From Allochromatium vinosum DSM 180 (GTDB lineage: Bacteria > Pseudomonadota > Gammaproteobacteria > Chromatiales > Chromatiaceae), in assembly GCF_000025485.1 (NCBI RefSeq), contig NC_013851.1, positions 2,910,001 through 2,974,000 of the forward strand: 64,000 nt of DNA. Reading direction: 5' to 3'. Under the pieces are notes generated by a model that was not told the DNA's origin, searched no databases, and was given only the letters and a program-made list of their open reading frames with translations. Of the stretch, positions 7,310 to 16,690 are shown piece after piece; within the stretch, counting starts at the first letter, position 1; every line of letters starts with the position of its first letter. The translations under genes and the position numbers were made by a program.

Positions 7310-8068
7310 TCAGATCAGGACACGCGACAGGGTCGCCTCGAACAACTGCGAGCCGCGCGGCGTGATGGCATAGTCGCATTCGGCCATAAAGGCGCCATCG
7401 ATCAGGCTGTCGCCGATGCCGATGGTGAGCAGCTCGCCCCAGTCGCGTCCCAGGTGCGCGATCAGGTGCCGCACCGCCCATTCCTTGCCGAGCCAGCGCG
7501 GGAGGATCGCCAGATTGTTACCGTTGCGATGCAATCGATAGGTCTGGGAACGCTCGGCCGCCCAGGGGACGACCAGCGCGTCTTGCAGCCGGTCGAGATC
7601 CGACGCGCGCTCGTCGCGATACTTGGCGACCAGATAGAAGTGCACGCCGAAATCGGTGATGAACCGCGCATGGATCGCCAGACGCTCATGGGCGGCGAAG
7701 CTCAGCATCCGATCCAGCAGGGCGTTGAGTTCGTCGAGCGAGTCATGCGACTGCGCCTCCATGCGCGCCATCCAGTCGCTGTCGGGTTCGCCATCCGGGT
7801 TCAGGATGACCCCGCCATAGTCGATGATGCGCCAGCTCTGGAACGGCAGATCCACCCGGCGCAGGGCGTCGTGATCCCGCGCCGTGGTGGGGATGAGCGT
7901 CGACTGGTCGTCCAGCAGTTGCCACAGCGAGCACTGGCGTGCCGTCATGAACGAATGGGCGCGACCGTCTGCCAGATAGGCGGTCGGACGCAGCTCCCCA
8001 TCGCTCGGGCACTTGCGGTGACTCTGGAACAGGGTGTCGTCCAGATCCAGGAAGACCAGCCGGCGCAC
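7310..8068 (-). CDS. HAD-superfamily phosphatase of the Ter cluster
   Basis: A 252-residue HAD hydrolase. Motif I is FLDLDDTLF (residues 5-13), with nucleophile and acid/base Asp in DLDDT; motif IV is GIGDSLIDGAFMAECDYAI near the C-terminus. The region between is a substantial cap. It begins 2 bp before the terB stop (terB is upstream in transcription), so the two are co-transcribed. Presumably it dephosphorylates the intermediate made by the neighbouring phosphoribosyltransferase/ATP-grasp enzymes; the substrate is inferred from context only. Confidence 0.82.
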   Translation of the reverse strand: MRRLVFLDLDDTLFQSHRKCPSDGELRPTAYLADGRAHSFMTARQCSLWQLLDDQSTLIPTTARDHDALRRVDLPFQSWRIIDYGGVILNPDGEPDSDWMARMEAQSHDSLDELNALLDRMLSFAAHERLAIHARFITDFGVHFYLVAKYRDERASDLDRLQDALVVPWAAERSQTYRLHRNGNNLAILPRWLGKEWAVRHLIAHLGRDWGELLTIGIGDSLIDGAFMAECDYAITPRGSQLFEATLSRVLI

Positions 8069-8070
8069 GC

Positions 8071-8526
8071 TCAGGCCAGCTCGAAGTCGGCCGGGTTCAG
8101 ACCCAGCTCCATGGCCAGCTTGCGGGCGACGCGCTTCTCGCTCTCGTCGAAGTTGCCGTCGGCACCCGCGATGGCGATGGCCAGACGCACGATGAGACGC
8201 GCGGCCTCGTCGTTGCCCTTCATCTTGCGGATGGCCTCATAGGCCTTGGCCTCACCGAGATCCTTGTCGAACTCGATCTGGGTCATGGTGTTCTGGAAGG
8301 ACTCGATGATCTCCTTGCTGGAGAACACCGACAGCGCCTCGTAGTTCTCGATGAAGCGCATCATCTTCTGCTTCTCGTCGGAGGAGACGTGGCCATCGGC
8401 CATGGAGATGAGCACCGAGCTGCCGACGGCGGCATTCAGGAAGTCCTTGTTCTTGAACTTCATCACTTCGTTCTTGAGGTCGGAGGCTTTCTGTTTGAGG
8501 TTGTTCAAAAAGTCTTGGAAGGCCAT
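8071..8526 (-). CDS. terB: TerB-family tellurite/stress protein
   Basis: 151 residues, all-helical. Two related halves hold the acidic metal-binding pattern: SVLISMADGHVSSDEKQKM and IAIAGADGNFDESEKRVA. The N-terminus is MAFQDFLNNLKQKASDLKNE. TerB is a cytoplasmic helical metal-binding partner of the TerC membrane protein and TerD proteins in the tellurite/phage/stress response. No terC is visible in this window. Spacing is 52 bp from the TerA-like gene and 2 bp to the HAD gene, consistent with one transcript. Confidence 0.92.
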   Translation of the reverse strand: MAFQDFLNNLKQKASDLKNEVMKFKNKDFLNAAVGSSVLISMADGHVSSDEKQKMMRFIENYEALSVFSSKEIIESFQNTMTQIEFDKDLGEAKAYEAIRKMKGNDEAARLIVRLAIAIAGADGNFDESEKRVARKLAMELGLNPADFELA

Positions 8527-8578
8527 GGTGTGTCACCTGTGATGTTGATTTGATGCATGAACGGAAAGTCTAGACCGG

Positions 8579-9772
8579 TCAATCCTTGCTGCCCCGGACC
8601 CACTCCAGACCCCAGTGATGGGCCTGATCCATATCCAGATGGCCGCGATGATAATCAACCAGTTTGGTGATCTTGACTGCGCCGCCCTGGTTCTCCAGGA
8701 GCGCGATGGCGCACATGGGACGGTCGTTGCGGTGCGAGTCGAGCCGCACCTCGATCTCGGGCTGGCCAGGCGTCTTGAGCGTGATGAGCGCCTCGGCCTC
8801 GGCCCAGTTGGGCGCCCCCTCATAGATGAAGGCATAGACCAGGACGCGCTTGATCTCGTCCCAATGCTGACCGTTGATACGCAGATTTTCGCCACTGGAG
8901 CTGGACCCCGTGCGATCGTCGGCGTCCAGCGCGATATAGGGCGGGCCATAGTAGTTGCCGAAGGTGTTGCCCAGCGCCTGAACCGCACTCTTGTCGCCAT
9001 TGATCAGCTCGTAGAGACAGCCGACGTCGAGATCGGTTCGATTGGACCCCATGAGTCCGCTCAAAAACCCCTTCTTGGCCCCGGACAGCGAACGCCATTT
9101 GAGGTTGATGAGAATCTCCCCGTGGCTGGCGTTGGCCTGCTTCTGCAGCGACACCGAGTTGCCGCGCTTGTCCAGCGTGATCTTGCTCAGATTGACCGGT
9201 GACGGCTGAGGCTTGGGCGGTTCGGGCGGCGGCGGCGCCGGAGTCTCGGGCGCCACGGTGCCGCCGAAGTGCGCGACCAGGGCCGCCAGACCGCCGTTGA
9301 AACCCTGACCGAGGGCGCAGGTACGCCAGATACCGTCCTTGCGGTAGATCTCCAGCAGCATGAGCGCACGTTCCTCGGCGAAATCCGCGCCGCTGAACTC
9401 GAACCGTCCGACTTCGCTTGCACCGTCCATCAAGCGCACATGTCCGCGACCGATCCGCGACATGGTGCCCGCGCCATCGATCGCGGCCGTGAGGGTCAGA
9501 CGCTCGATGCCTGCCGGCAGTCGACCGAGATCGATCGCGAAGCCGGCCTTGTCACCCGAGGGCACCGACAGCGCCACCCCGCCACAGGGCGAGGTCGGCT
9601 GGTTGAAGAAGGTCATGTAGCGCTCATCGGCGAGCTGCCCCCGGGCATCGAGTCCGAAGCAGGCGAAGTCGATGATCAAACCAGGCGCATCGACCGACAC
9701 GCCCAATGTGAAACGCTGACCATTCGGCACCAGATCCGCGATCTTGGCGCGCTGTCCGCGCGAGAGATTCAT
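8579..9772 (-). CDS. terA: TerA-like protein: two TerD-type domains joined by a Pro-rich linker
   Basis: 397 residues. Residues 1-165 form a TerD-like beta-sandwich ([18 protein letters not shown]) in which the usual DLDAS calcium motif is replaced by FACFGLDA, so calcium binding by this half is doubtful. A Pro/Glu linker follows (about 168-192), then a second TerD-type domain (about 193-397) with [18 protein letters not shown] and [17 protein letters not shown]. Length and layout match TerA of tellurite clusters. Its ATG overlaps the stop of the upstream TerD gene by four bases, so translation is coupled. It probably forms scaffold complexes with TerD/TerB under the membrane. Confidence 0.82.
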   Translation of the reverse strand: MNLSRGQRAKIADLVPNGQRFTLGVSVDAPGLIIDFACFGLDARGQLADERYMTFFNQPTSPCGGVALSVPSGDKAGFAIDLGRLPAGIERLTLTAAIDGAGTMSRIGRGHVRLMDGASEVGRFEFSGADFAEERALMLLEIYRKDGIWRTCALGQGFNGGLAALVAHFGGTVAPETPAPPPPEPPKPQPSPVNLSKITLDKRGNSVSLQKQANASHGEILINLKWRSLSGAKKGFLSGLMGSNRTDLDVGCLYELINGDKSAVQALGNTFGNYYGPPYIALDADDRTGSSSSGENLRINGQHWDEIKRVLVYAFIYEGAPNWAEAEALITLKTPGQPEIEVRLDSHRNDRPMCAIALLENQGGAVKITKLVDYHRGHLDMDQAHHWGLEWVRGSKD

Positions 9773-10359
9773 CCGACGTTGACCCCGTGCTGTAACGCCA
9801 GAGCGCGCAAGCCGCCGGAATAGCCCTGCCCCACGGCGCGGAACTTCCAGTCGCCGCTATGGCGGTAGATCTCGCCGAAGATCATGGCCGTCTCGGTCGA
9901 ATAGTCCTCGGACAGATCGAAGCGCACGACCTCTTGGTTGTTGTCGCGATTGACGATGCGCACGAAGGCGTTGCTGACCTGTCCGAAGTTCTGACGCCGC
10001 GCGTCGGCATCATGGATCGTGACCACGATCACCAGACGCTGCACCTCGGCAGGCACCTTGGACAGCGTGACATGGACCGACTCATCATCGCCCTCGCCCG
10101 CGCCGGTGCGATTGTCGCCTGTGTGCTCGATGGCCCCCTCGGGCGACTTCGGCTGGTTGTAGAAGATGAAATAAGCGTCGCTCGGCACCTTGCCGTCGTC
10201 CTTGACCATGAACAGGCTGGCATCCAGGTCGAAGTCCTGTCCGTCGGTCGCGCGTGCGTCCCAACCCAGACCCACGAGCACGTTCTCCAGATTGGGCGCT
10301 TCCTTGCTCAGGTTGACGTTGCCGCCTTTGTTCAAGCTGATGGCCATGCTTACCTCCAT
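9769..10359 (-). CDS. terD: TerD-family calcium-binding stress protein
   Basis: 196 residues with the full TerD signature: [31 protein letters not shown], then [16 protein letters not shown], the two calcium-binding loops, and [17 protein letters not shown] near the end. TerD proteins are soluble double beta-sandwich calcium binders that work with TerC/TerB in resistance to tellurite, phage and membrane stress. It is coupled by a four-base overlap to the TerA-like gene downstream. It is very similar to the TerD at 14239-14817. Confidence 0.93.
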   Translation of the reverse strand: MEVSMAISLNKGGNVNLSKEAPNLENVLVGLGWDARATDGQDFDLDASLFMVKDDGKVPSDAYFIFYNQPKSPEGAIEHTGDNRTGAGEGDDESVHVTLSKVPAEVQRLVIVVTIHDADARRQNFGQVSNAFVRIVNRDNNQEVVRFDLSEDYSTETAMIFGEIYRHSGDWKFRAVGQGYSGGLRALALQHGVNVG

Positions 10360-10446
10360 TCAGGGTAGACAGTAATCGCTGGCTGGAACGACACAACCAC
10401 GCCAGCAAGCGCAATGCTTGGCGAGTTTAAACGAGGTTCGATCGTT

Positions 10447-11622
10447 TCAAGAACCTTTCCGTGCTGTCGCGCGCGGCTGATAGGGCCGATGACGGGGTCC
10501 AAGGTTTTGCAGCAAATCGTCGAGTCCGGCGCGCGGCGTCTCGTGGCAGACGATGATGCGCACATAGTCGTCGGGATCGACATTGTAGAGATAGTTGAGG
10601 ATGCCCTCGCCGTAATTATCCGCGAAGACGAGCCTTCGCCCAACATCGGCGCCGACCAGGATCGGCGAGCGGCTGGTGGCCTGGACGGCGACCCTGAGCC
10701 CCAGCGCTTCCAGCCCCAGCCCAACCCGGAAGGCGAGATGCATGAACTCGCCGGTGCCCAGCACCAGTACCGGATCGCCGGACTCCAGACCCTCGGCCAA
10801 TTCCTCAAGGTCCATGCTCGGCACGGTGATCGGTCGGTCGATACCGAACCGGCCCAAGTCCTCGGCGAGATCATGGGGCATGAGCCGGTTGTCGCCGACG
10901 GCCGGTGGCGGCTCATCGGTGAACCAGGAGGCGGCCGGCTCGAAGGCGAACTCGCCATGCAGCGCGGCCACGCATTCGACCGGCAACCCCAGACGCTCGG
11001 AGAAACGTACCGCGCTGTCGGCACCGCCGAACTGGGTGATGGCGACGAAGTGGACGCGCTCGATGCCGGGGTTGAGGCGTCGATAGGATTCGACCAGATT
11101 GCAGAGCGTGTTGCCGGTGCTGATCTCGTCGTCGATCAGTACCAGCTCGCGCGCCGACTCGAAGCGACGGCGCTGCTCGGGCTGGATCGGCGCGTAGAGC
11201 AACTGGTCGGGCGCGTGACAGTGAGCCTCCTGGAAGTCGAGCGCCGCGCGTCCGTCGACACGATAGCGGGTCGAGTGGATGAACAGCGCTTCGGTCTCGG
11301 GCCGCTGTTCGAGCCGCGACTCGAACACCCCCTGTCCCAGTCCGGTCGCGGTCTCGGCCATGGCGACGAACAGGCAGGGGCCGGCGCCCAGGTCGAGCTG
11401 GCCGGCCAGATGGGCGTGGATCTCACGCATCCGTGTCGGTGTGACCGGCCAGTGCTTGCCGAGCACCTTGCTCAGGAACAGAAAACCGCGCTTGCGATTG
11501 TGGCGCGCGGCAAATCCGCACAGCTCGTCGAGCGCAAAGGCCGATTCACGCACCCGCACGCGCAATGTGCCCGTATCCAGCCTGACCGAACGCTCGGTCA
11601 CGTCCAACACATCCTTGGTCAC
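10447..11622 (-). CDS. Ter-cluster phosphoribosyltransferase (TRSP type)
   Basis: 391 residues. The N-terminal half contains a type I phosphoribosyltransferase with a classic PRPP loop, ELVLIDDEISTGNTLCNLV, and conserved CLFVAMAETATGLGQGVFE; the C-terminal part (VLGTGEFMHLAFRVGLGLE, ILVGADVGRRLVFADNYGEG) matches the TRSP domain found after these enzymes in Ter loci. It overlaps the upstream ATP-grasp gene by four bases. Together they are predicted to attach a ribosyl-phosphate moiety and an acid in building a nucleoside-like product; the product has not been shown for this organism. Confidence 0.83.
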   Translation of the reverse strand: MTKDVLDVTERSVRLDTGTLRVRVRESAFALDELCGFAARHNRKRGFLFLSKVLGKHWPVTPTRMREIHAHLAGQLDLGAGPCLFVAMAETATGLGQGVFESRLEQRPETEALFIHSTRYRVDGRAALDFQEAHCHAPDQLLYAPIQPEQRRRFESARELVLIDDEISTGNTLCNLVESYRRLNPGIERVHFVAITQFGGADSAVRFSERLGLPVECVAALHGEFAFEPAASWFTDEPPPAVGDNRLMPHDLAEDLGRFGIDRPITVPSMDLEELAEGLESGDPVLVLGTGEFMHLAFRVGLGLEALGLRVAVQATSRSPILVGADVGRRLVFADNYGEGILNYLYNVDPDDYVRIIVCHETPRAGLDDLLQNLGPRHRPYQPRATARKGS

Positions 11623-12659
11623 GCGGCGACCTCATGACGTTCGTACTGTGCAACCTCCAGGACTGTCATGTCCGCCGCCAGCCTTGGAGCCTCCTGGTAG
11701 TCCTGCTCGGTGAACCCCTGAATCAGACCACGGAGCGCCAGATAGGGCAGATTGAGCCCGGCCGCGCCCGTGTAGCCGATACCGCCGGCAAAACGCGGGT
11801 TGACCTCCAGCAGACGCGGGCCATGGCGGCCCTCGCGAAACTGGGCATTGAAGAGTCCGGTCAGGCCGAAGCGCTCGGTCAGTTCGGATACCGCCTGGGT
11901 CAGATCGGAGCGTGCAACGATCCGCTGACCATAGGCGCCGCCCGATGCCTTGCGGCGCTGGGTCAGGGCGATCAGGCGCCGGCCATCGCCGACGGCATCC
12001 AGGCTGTATTCATCGCCCGCGAGATATTCCATCAGCAGCCAGGTCTCAGCGGGCGGATGGCGCGCGAGCAGCTGGCGCAGACAGCCGAGCTGGATACTGT
12101 AGACGCCGTCACGCAACAGCCCCTCCAGGCCAGCGTGTCCCTCCTGGATGACACGAAAACCGGCACCGTTCACCCCCTTGGCCGGCTTGATGCACAGCAC
12201 GTCATGGGTGAAGCGCAGCCGCTCGTAGGCCGACTCGAACTCGGCCACCGTGCGAAAGGGAATGGTCTCGGGCGTGGGGAGATGGAACTGGCTCGCTTCG
12301 AGCGCAAAACGCGCTTTGTCGTGCAGACGCTCCAGCGACTCGGGCGCGGCCACCGACAGCAGCCGCACACCGATGGCGGAAAAGCGCGGGCGCTGCTCGG
12401 TCAGCAACCGCGCTTCCTTGCCCGGCCAGAGCGCATCGACATGCCGCTCGCGGCAGAAATCCAGACAGAAATCGACATAATCCGCACCGCTCAGCCCGGC
12501 CGGCTCCAGGGCCTGCTCGTGCGCCGGCACGAAGCCTGGAAAGCTCGGCTCGGGATGGGTGCAGACCAGCCGGAACTCACCCGCCGCGTCGCCCCGACGG
12601 ATGAGGTCGAGGACGGCGCGGACGTTCGAGAAGGTACGGTTGAACCAGACGCGGGTCAT
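11619..12659 (-). CDS. ATP-grasp ligase of the Ter cluster
   Basis: 346 residues, MTRVWFNRTFSNVRAVLDLI. The ATP-grasp features are visible: LCIKPAKGVNGAGFRVIQEG (ATP-binding lysine and glycine-rich loop), TWLLMEYLAGDEYSLDAVGD, and the Mg ligands in RLLEVNPRFAGGIGY. I chose the ATG at 12659 because earlier in-frame residues overlap the 3' end of the TerD gene at 12677 and look non-coding. It likely forms an amide or ester bond on the Ter-linked metabolite. It is coupled to the phosphoribosyltransferase gene by a four-base overlap. Confidence 0.85.
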   Translation of the reverse strand: MTRVWFNRTFSNVRAVLDLIRRGDAAGEFRLVCTHPEPSFPGFVPAHEQALEPAGLSGADYVDFCLDFCRERHVDALWPGKEARLLTEQRPRFSAIGVRLLSVAAPESLERLHDKARFALEASQFHLPTPETIPFRTVAEFESAYERLRFTHDVLCIKPAKGVNGAGFRVIQEGHAGLEGLLRDGVYSIQLGCLRQLLARHPPAETWLLMEYLAGDEYSLDAVGDGRRLIALTQRRKASGGAYGQRIVARSDLTQAVSELTERFGLTGLFNAQFREGRHGPRLLEVNPRFAGGIGYTGAAGLNLPYLALRGLIQGFTEQDYQEAPRLAADMTVLEVAQYERHEVAA

Positions 12660-12676
12660 GGGGTCCGGCGACGACC

Positions 12677-13273
12677 TCAGAGATGCGGCTTGATCTGCGG
12701 CATGAGCTGATCGAAGGTGCGCCCCTGCCCGACCTCGCCGATGGCGTGCATCTTCCACTCGTTGTTATGACGGTAGACCTTGGCCATGATCATGGCCGAG
12801 TGGCTACCCTGGCAGCTCAGATCGTAGCGGGCGATCTCGCTGTTGTCGGCGCCGTTGAGGATGCGGCAGTAGGCGTTGGCCACCTTCGAGAAGTCCTGGC
12901 CGGTGTAGTTGTTGACGGTGAACACCAGACTCTTGACGTTGGCCGGCACGGTCGCGAGGCTGACCTGAATCTGCTCGTCGTCACCTGCGCCCTCGCCGGT
13001 GCGATTGTCGCCGGTGTGATGGATGCTGCCGTCGCGGCTGGTGAGCTGGCGGAACCAGACCACGTCGACCAGTTCGCCCGCCTCGTCGAACAGCAGACAG
13101 GAGGCGTCGAGATCGATGCTTTCACCGCCACCGCCCCCGAACAGCCCGCCCAGCAAGCCGCCCTTGCCGGATTGGGCGGCATCCCAGCCCAGCCCCATGA
13201 TGACGCGGGTCAGACCGCCGCCGGCTTCTTTTTCGAGCGAGATCTTTTGGCCTTTCTGAAGACTGATGCCCAT
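12677..13273 (-). CDS. TerD-family protein with a Gly-rich insertion
   Basis: 198 residues, MGISLQKGQKISLEKEAGGG, with DLDASCLLFDEAG and DNRTGEGAGDDEQIQV calcium loops intact. Between GLGWDAAQ and the first loop there is an insertion (KGGLLGGLFGGGGGE) absent from the other copies in this island. That variant resembles the TerX-like subgroup, but I cannot separate subgroups by eye. The ATP-grasp gene follows after 17 bp. Its C-terminal half (CRILNGADNSEIARYDLSC, MHAIGEVGQGRTFDQLMPQI) also differs from the two closely matched TerD copies. Confidence 0.88.
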   Translation of the reverse strand: MGISLQKGQKISLEKEAGGGLTRVIMGLGWDAAQSGKGGLLGGLFGGGGGESIDLDASCLLFDEAGELVDVVWFRQLTSRDGSIHHTGDNRTGEGAGDDEQIQVSLATVPANVKSLVFTVNNYTGQDFSKVANAYCRILNGADNSEIARYDLSCQGSHSAMIMAKVYRHNNEWKMHAIGEVGQGRTFDQLMPQIKPHL

Positions 13274-13387
13274 GGTTGCGACTCCTCGTGATGAACCGCG
13301 TCTGGCGCGGCATGGATTACATGATGTGTGGTGCTTGGGGGAACGGCTGATCCGGGCGCGGCGCCGGATGGCGTCACGGCCGCGCGG

Positions 13388-14074
13388 TCATTGCCCTTGC
13401 TGGGGCTGGAAGATGGCCTTGTTGCGCGAGCAGATGACGACCTTGCCCTGACCGCGAAAGCGGATCACCAGACCTTCGCCCGATGTCACCGAGTTGACGA
13501 TCGAGCCGAAGAAACCGCCGCCGGTGCGCGGCATCCCGACCTCGTAGAGCAGATTCGACGACCAGGCCACGGCATGATTGTTGTCGATGACGATGTCGCG
13601 TCCCGGTGTGACCTCCAGACTGAAGATCGAGCCGAAACCCGACACGGCCAGCTTGCCGTGCCCGACGGCCTCCATGATGACGAAGCCGCCCGTACCGCCG
13701 AACAGTCCGCCGCCGACCGTGTTGAGCCGTGGATTGATTTCGACGCCCGATTCAGCCGCCAGAAAGCTGCTGTCGGAGAGCGTGTAAGGCGAATTGGGGG
13801 TGACGTCGAGCAGTTCGATCGCCCCTGGCAGGTTCGGCGAGAGCAGACAGTCGCCATCGCCGCCGACGGCCTCGATCTCTTGCTGGAAGAAGGATTCGTC
13901 ATTGGCCAGACGCCGCAGCAGCGCACGTCCGAATCCGCCGCGCATCTGCCCCTTCACTTGCAGCGGCTCTTCCATCATGACCATGGCGCCGGACTCACAA
14001 AAGATCCGTTCGCCCTTGCGCAGACTCACATGCAGAAACGGATCGATCTCTCCAGTGACCGTGAAGACAGGCAT
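13388..14074 (-). CDS. AIM24/TIGR00266-family protein
   Basis: 228 residues, MPVFTVTGEIDPFLHVSLRK, with GERIFCESGAMVMMEE and repeated beta-strand segments ending in VVICSRNKAIF. This matches the AIM24 (TIGR00266) family of trimeric beta-helix-like proteins, often encoded beside TerD genes in bacteria and related to a yeast mitochondrial inner-membrane protein. No catalytic residues are evident. It lies between two TerD genes, 114 and 164 bp away on the same strand. A structural or membrane-associated role in the Ter system is likely but unproven. Confidence 0.85.
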   Translation of the reverse strand: MPVFTVTGEIDPFLHVSLRKGERIFCESGAMVMMEEPLQVKGQMRGGFGRALLRRLANDESFFQQEIEAVGGDGDCLLSPNLPGAIELLDVTPNSPYTLSDSSFLAAESGVEINPRLNTVGGGLFGGTGGFVIMEAVGHGKLAVSGFGSIFSLEVTPGRDIVIDNNHAVAWSSNLLYEVGMPRTGGGFFGSIVNSVTSGEGLVIRFRGQGKVVICSRNKAIFQPQQGQ

Positions 14075-14238
14075 GGCAGTGACCTCGCGGCAGAGGAATG
14101 TGGGCGACCGGCCTCCAGGATCCGAGGACGCGTGAGGCGGGAACCGCCGCGATGACGCTGAATGCGGCTCCCATGCTCACGGCCCCCGCACGATCGTCAG
14201 AGGCCGGAAGCCAGCGGATCGAAAGCGGTCGCGCGCAA

Positions 14239-14817
14239 TCAGCCGATGTTGACGCCGTGATCCTTGGCCAGCGCGGCCAGACCACCGGCGAAGCCCTGGC
14301 CGACGGCCTTGAACTTCCACTCCTCACCGTTGCGATAGATCTCGCCAAAAATCATGGCCGTCTCGATCGAGTAGTCCTCGGAGAGGTCGAAGCGGGCCAG
14401 CTCGGTGTTGCTGTCCTTGTTGAGCACACGCATGAAGGCATTGCGCACCATGCCGAAATTCTGCTTGCGGCTCTCGGCCTCGTGGATGGTGACGGCGAAG
14501 ACGACACGCTTCACCCCGGCCTCGACGCCCGGCAGATTGATGGTCACGACTTCGTCGTCGCCCTCGCCCGCGCCCGTGGTGTTGTCGCCGGCATGAATCA
14601 CGGCCCCATCGGGCGAGGTCTTCTGGTTGTAGAAGACGAAGTGACCGTCCGAGAGCACCTTGCCGTCGTCACCGACCAGGAACACGCTGGCGTCCAGATC
14701 GAAGGCGGCGCCGTCGGTGGAACGCGCGTCCCAGCCCAGTCCGACCTGGACATTGGTCAGACCCGGATCGGTCTTGGTCAGGCTGACGTTACCGCCTTTT
14801 TGCAAGCTGATGGCCAT
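14239..14817 (-). CDS. terD: TerD-family calcium-binding stress protein (first gene of Ter run)
   Basis: 192 residues, [20 protein letters not shown], with [16 protein letters not shown] and [16 protein letters not shown] calcium loops. The ribosome site AGAGGAG lies six bases upstream of the ATG. As the most upstream Ter gene on the minus strand, its promoter should lie in 14818-14956, a region with a repeated GGGTCGTTAT (at about 14836 and 14852). It is the closest relative of the TerD at 9769-10359, suggesting duplication within the island. Confidence 0.93.
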   Translation of the reverse strand: MAISLQKGGNVSLTKTDPGLTNVQVGLGWDARSTDGAAFDLDASVFLVGDDGKVLSDGHFVFYNQKTSPDGAVIHAGDNTTGAGEGDDEVVTINLPGVEAGVKRVVFAVTIHEAESRKQNFGMVRNAFMRVLNKDSNTELARFDLSEDYSIETAMIFGEIYRNGEEWKFKAVGQGFAGGLAALAKDHGVNIG

Positions 14818-14956
14818 TGGAGACTCCTCTTGTGGGTCGTTATGGAAACTGGGTCGTTATAAATTGATCCGGTCTAGTGTAGTCGAGTCGATCAGCGCGC
14901 GGTATAAGCTTACCGATTCTTCATCTTGCCAAAGTTATCGATCGTCTTATTTTTCG

Positions 14957-16690
14957 ATGAGTCCGCTTCTCGACATCCTTGGCCCCACTGCCCGTTGTTC
15001 CGCCATCAAGGGTGCGCTGGCACGGCTGGCGCGACAGCGCGGCGCCGCCTCCACGCCGCCCGCCGTCGTGAACGCCCTCCTGGATCTGGCCGGCCATACG
15101 CCCGATCGGCCCCTCTATCGTCGGCGGCTGCTCGAACCGGCCTTCGGCCGGGGCGAGGTGCTGCTGGCCGCGATCGAGCGTCTGCTCGCCTCCTACAGCC
15201 TCGCCGGCGGGCAGGCGAGCGAGGCTGTGCACGCGCTGCGCGACGCCATTCGCGCCGTCGAGCTGCATGTTGCCGGTCATGACGCCGCCGCGCGCGCCGT
15301 CGAGGCGCGCTTGATCGCAGCGGGACTCTCCGAGCGCGATGCACACCGACTACGCACGATCTGGCTGGTCCGCGACGATTTCCTGCTCTGCCATCTGAAT
15401 GGCGAGTTCGATTGCGTGGTCGGCCATCCACCCCAGACACGCCTGGAACGCCTGCCCAGTGTCCTGCGACGCGAGTACCGGCGGCGTTTCCATACCCTCT
15501 ATGATCGTGCTGATGTTTCGATCGCTTTCTTCGAGCGCGCCCTGGATCGGCTGGCGCCTGCTGGACGGCTCGGCTTCGTCGGCTCCAGCCGCTGGCTGAA
15601 GAACAAATCCGGTGGCCCATTGCGCACCAAGATCGCGCTGGAGTTTGCGCTGACGCACTTCATCGACCTTGAAGGACTGGAGGCCTTCACGTCGAACGGC
15701 ATCGCCGAATCCGCGCTCATGTTCATCGAGCGTCCGCCAGTCGAATTCCATGATGCCGTGTCTGGCTGCACCCGCCTCGTCAAACCGGGCGTCCTGAGCC
15801 TGCCCGAGCAACTGCCGTATCTGGTGACAGCCCTAGGTGCCGAATCACTGGACGAGGCACTGCTCGCTGAGGTTCGGCTCGGCGGCGCAAGACGCGATGC
15901 GCCCTGGCTGCTCGACGGCGGGGAGCATCTGGATCTGATCCATCGGTTCGAACACGCCTACCCAACCCTGAACGAGGCCGGCTGCCAGATTGGCCATGGC
16001 GTGGCGACTGGTTGTGACCGTGTCTTCATCGACGACTATCCGAGTCTGCCGGTCGAGTCCGCCTGCAAGCTGCCGCTGATCATGGCTCGGGATCTGGTCG
16101 ATGGCGAAATCCAGTGGCATGGCCAGGGGGTGATCAATCCGTTCCAGCCCGATGGCCGACTGGTCGATCTCGACGAACATCCGCGACTGGCGGACTATCT
16201 CGAACGGCATCGGGCAGCGATCGCGGGGCGGCATGTCGCCCGGCGTAATCCGACGGCCTGGTATCGCACCATCGACCGTATCGACCCGAGCCTGGTCGGT
16301 CAGCCGAAGCTGCTCATGGCCGATGTCAAGGGCGAAACGAAGGTCGTGTTCGATGAGGGGCATTTCTATCCGCATCACAGCCTGTGCTACGTCACCACGT
16401 CCGAGTGGGAGCCGCGTGCGCTCCAAGCGGTGCTGTGCTCGTCGGTGGCCGTGGCGATGATCGCGACCTATGGCACACGCTCGGCCGGCGGCTCCACGCG
16501 GCTCCAGGCGTCATCACTCAGACGCCTGCGGATTCCACGCTGGGCAGAGGTATCGGAGACGCAGCGCACGGAGTTGGCCGCCGTGGCGCTCGACGGCGAT
16601 CGGGATGCCATCGATGAGGCGGTGTTTCGGCTCTATGGTCTCGATGGGCGTGAGGCGGAATACATCCGCGCGATGGCGCGTTGGCACTGA
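14957..16690 (+). CDS. Eco57I/TaqI-like DNA adenine methyltransferase with degenerate motif IV
   Basis: 577 residues from the ATG at 14957 (MSPLLDILGPTARCSAIKGA; no clear ribosome site). The N-terminal half resembles N6-adenine methyltransferases of restriction-modification systems: a SAM-binding motif I variant (LLEPAFGRGEVLLAAIERL, near residue 57), then FDCVVGHPPQTRL at residues 152-164 where active enzymes have NPPY. Residues 200-260 (LDRLAPAGRLGFVGSSRWLK, GIAESALMFIE) fit the family, and the C-terminal part (GHGVATGCDRVFI, SAGGSTRLQASSLRRLRIP) fits a TaqI-type target-recognition domain. No separate nuclease gene is adjacent. The Asn-to-Gly-His change predicts weak or absent methylation. 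It is divergent from the Ter run and upstream of the cas1 remnant. Confidence 0.72.
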   Translation: MSPLLDILGPTARCSAIKGALARLARQRGAASTPPAVVNALLDLAGHTPDRPLYRRRLLEPAFGRGEVLLAAIERLLASYSLAGGQASEAVHALRDAIRAVELHVAGHDAAARAVEARLIAAGLSERDAHRLRTIWLVRDDFLLCHLNGEFDCVVGHPPQTRLERLPSVLRREYRRRFHTLYDRADVSIAFFERALDRLAPAGRLGFVGSSRWLKNKSGGPLRTKIALEFALTHFIDLEGLEAFTSNGIAESALMFIERPPVEFHDAVSGCTRLVKPGVLSLPEQLPYLVTALGAESLDEALLAEVRLGGARRDAPWLLDGGEHLDLIHRFEHAYPTLNEAGCQIGHGVATGCDRVFIDDYPSLPVESACKLPLIMARDLVDGEIQWHGQGVINPFQPDGRLVDLDEHPRLADYLERHRAAIAGRHVARRNPTAWYRTIDRIDPSLVGQPKLLMADVKGETKVVFDEGHFYPHHSLCYVTTSEWEPRALQAVLCSSVAVAMIATYGTRSAGGSTRLQASSLRRLRIPRWAEVSETQRTELAAVALDGDRDAIDEAVFRLYGLDGREAEYIRAMARWH

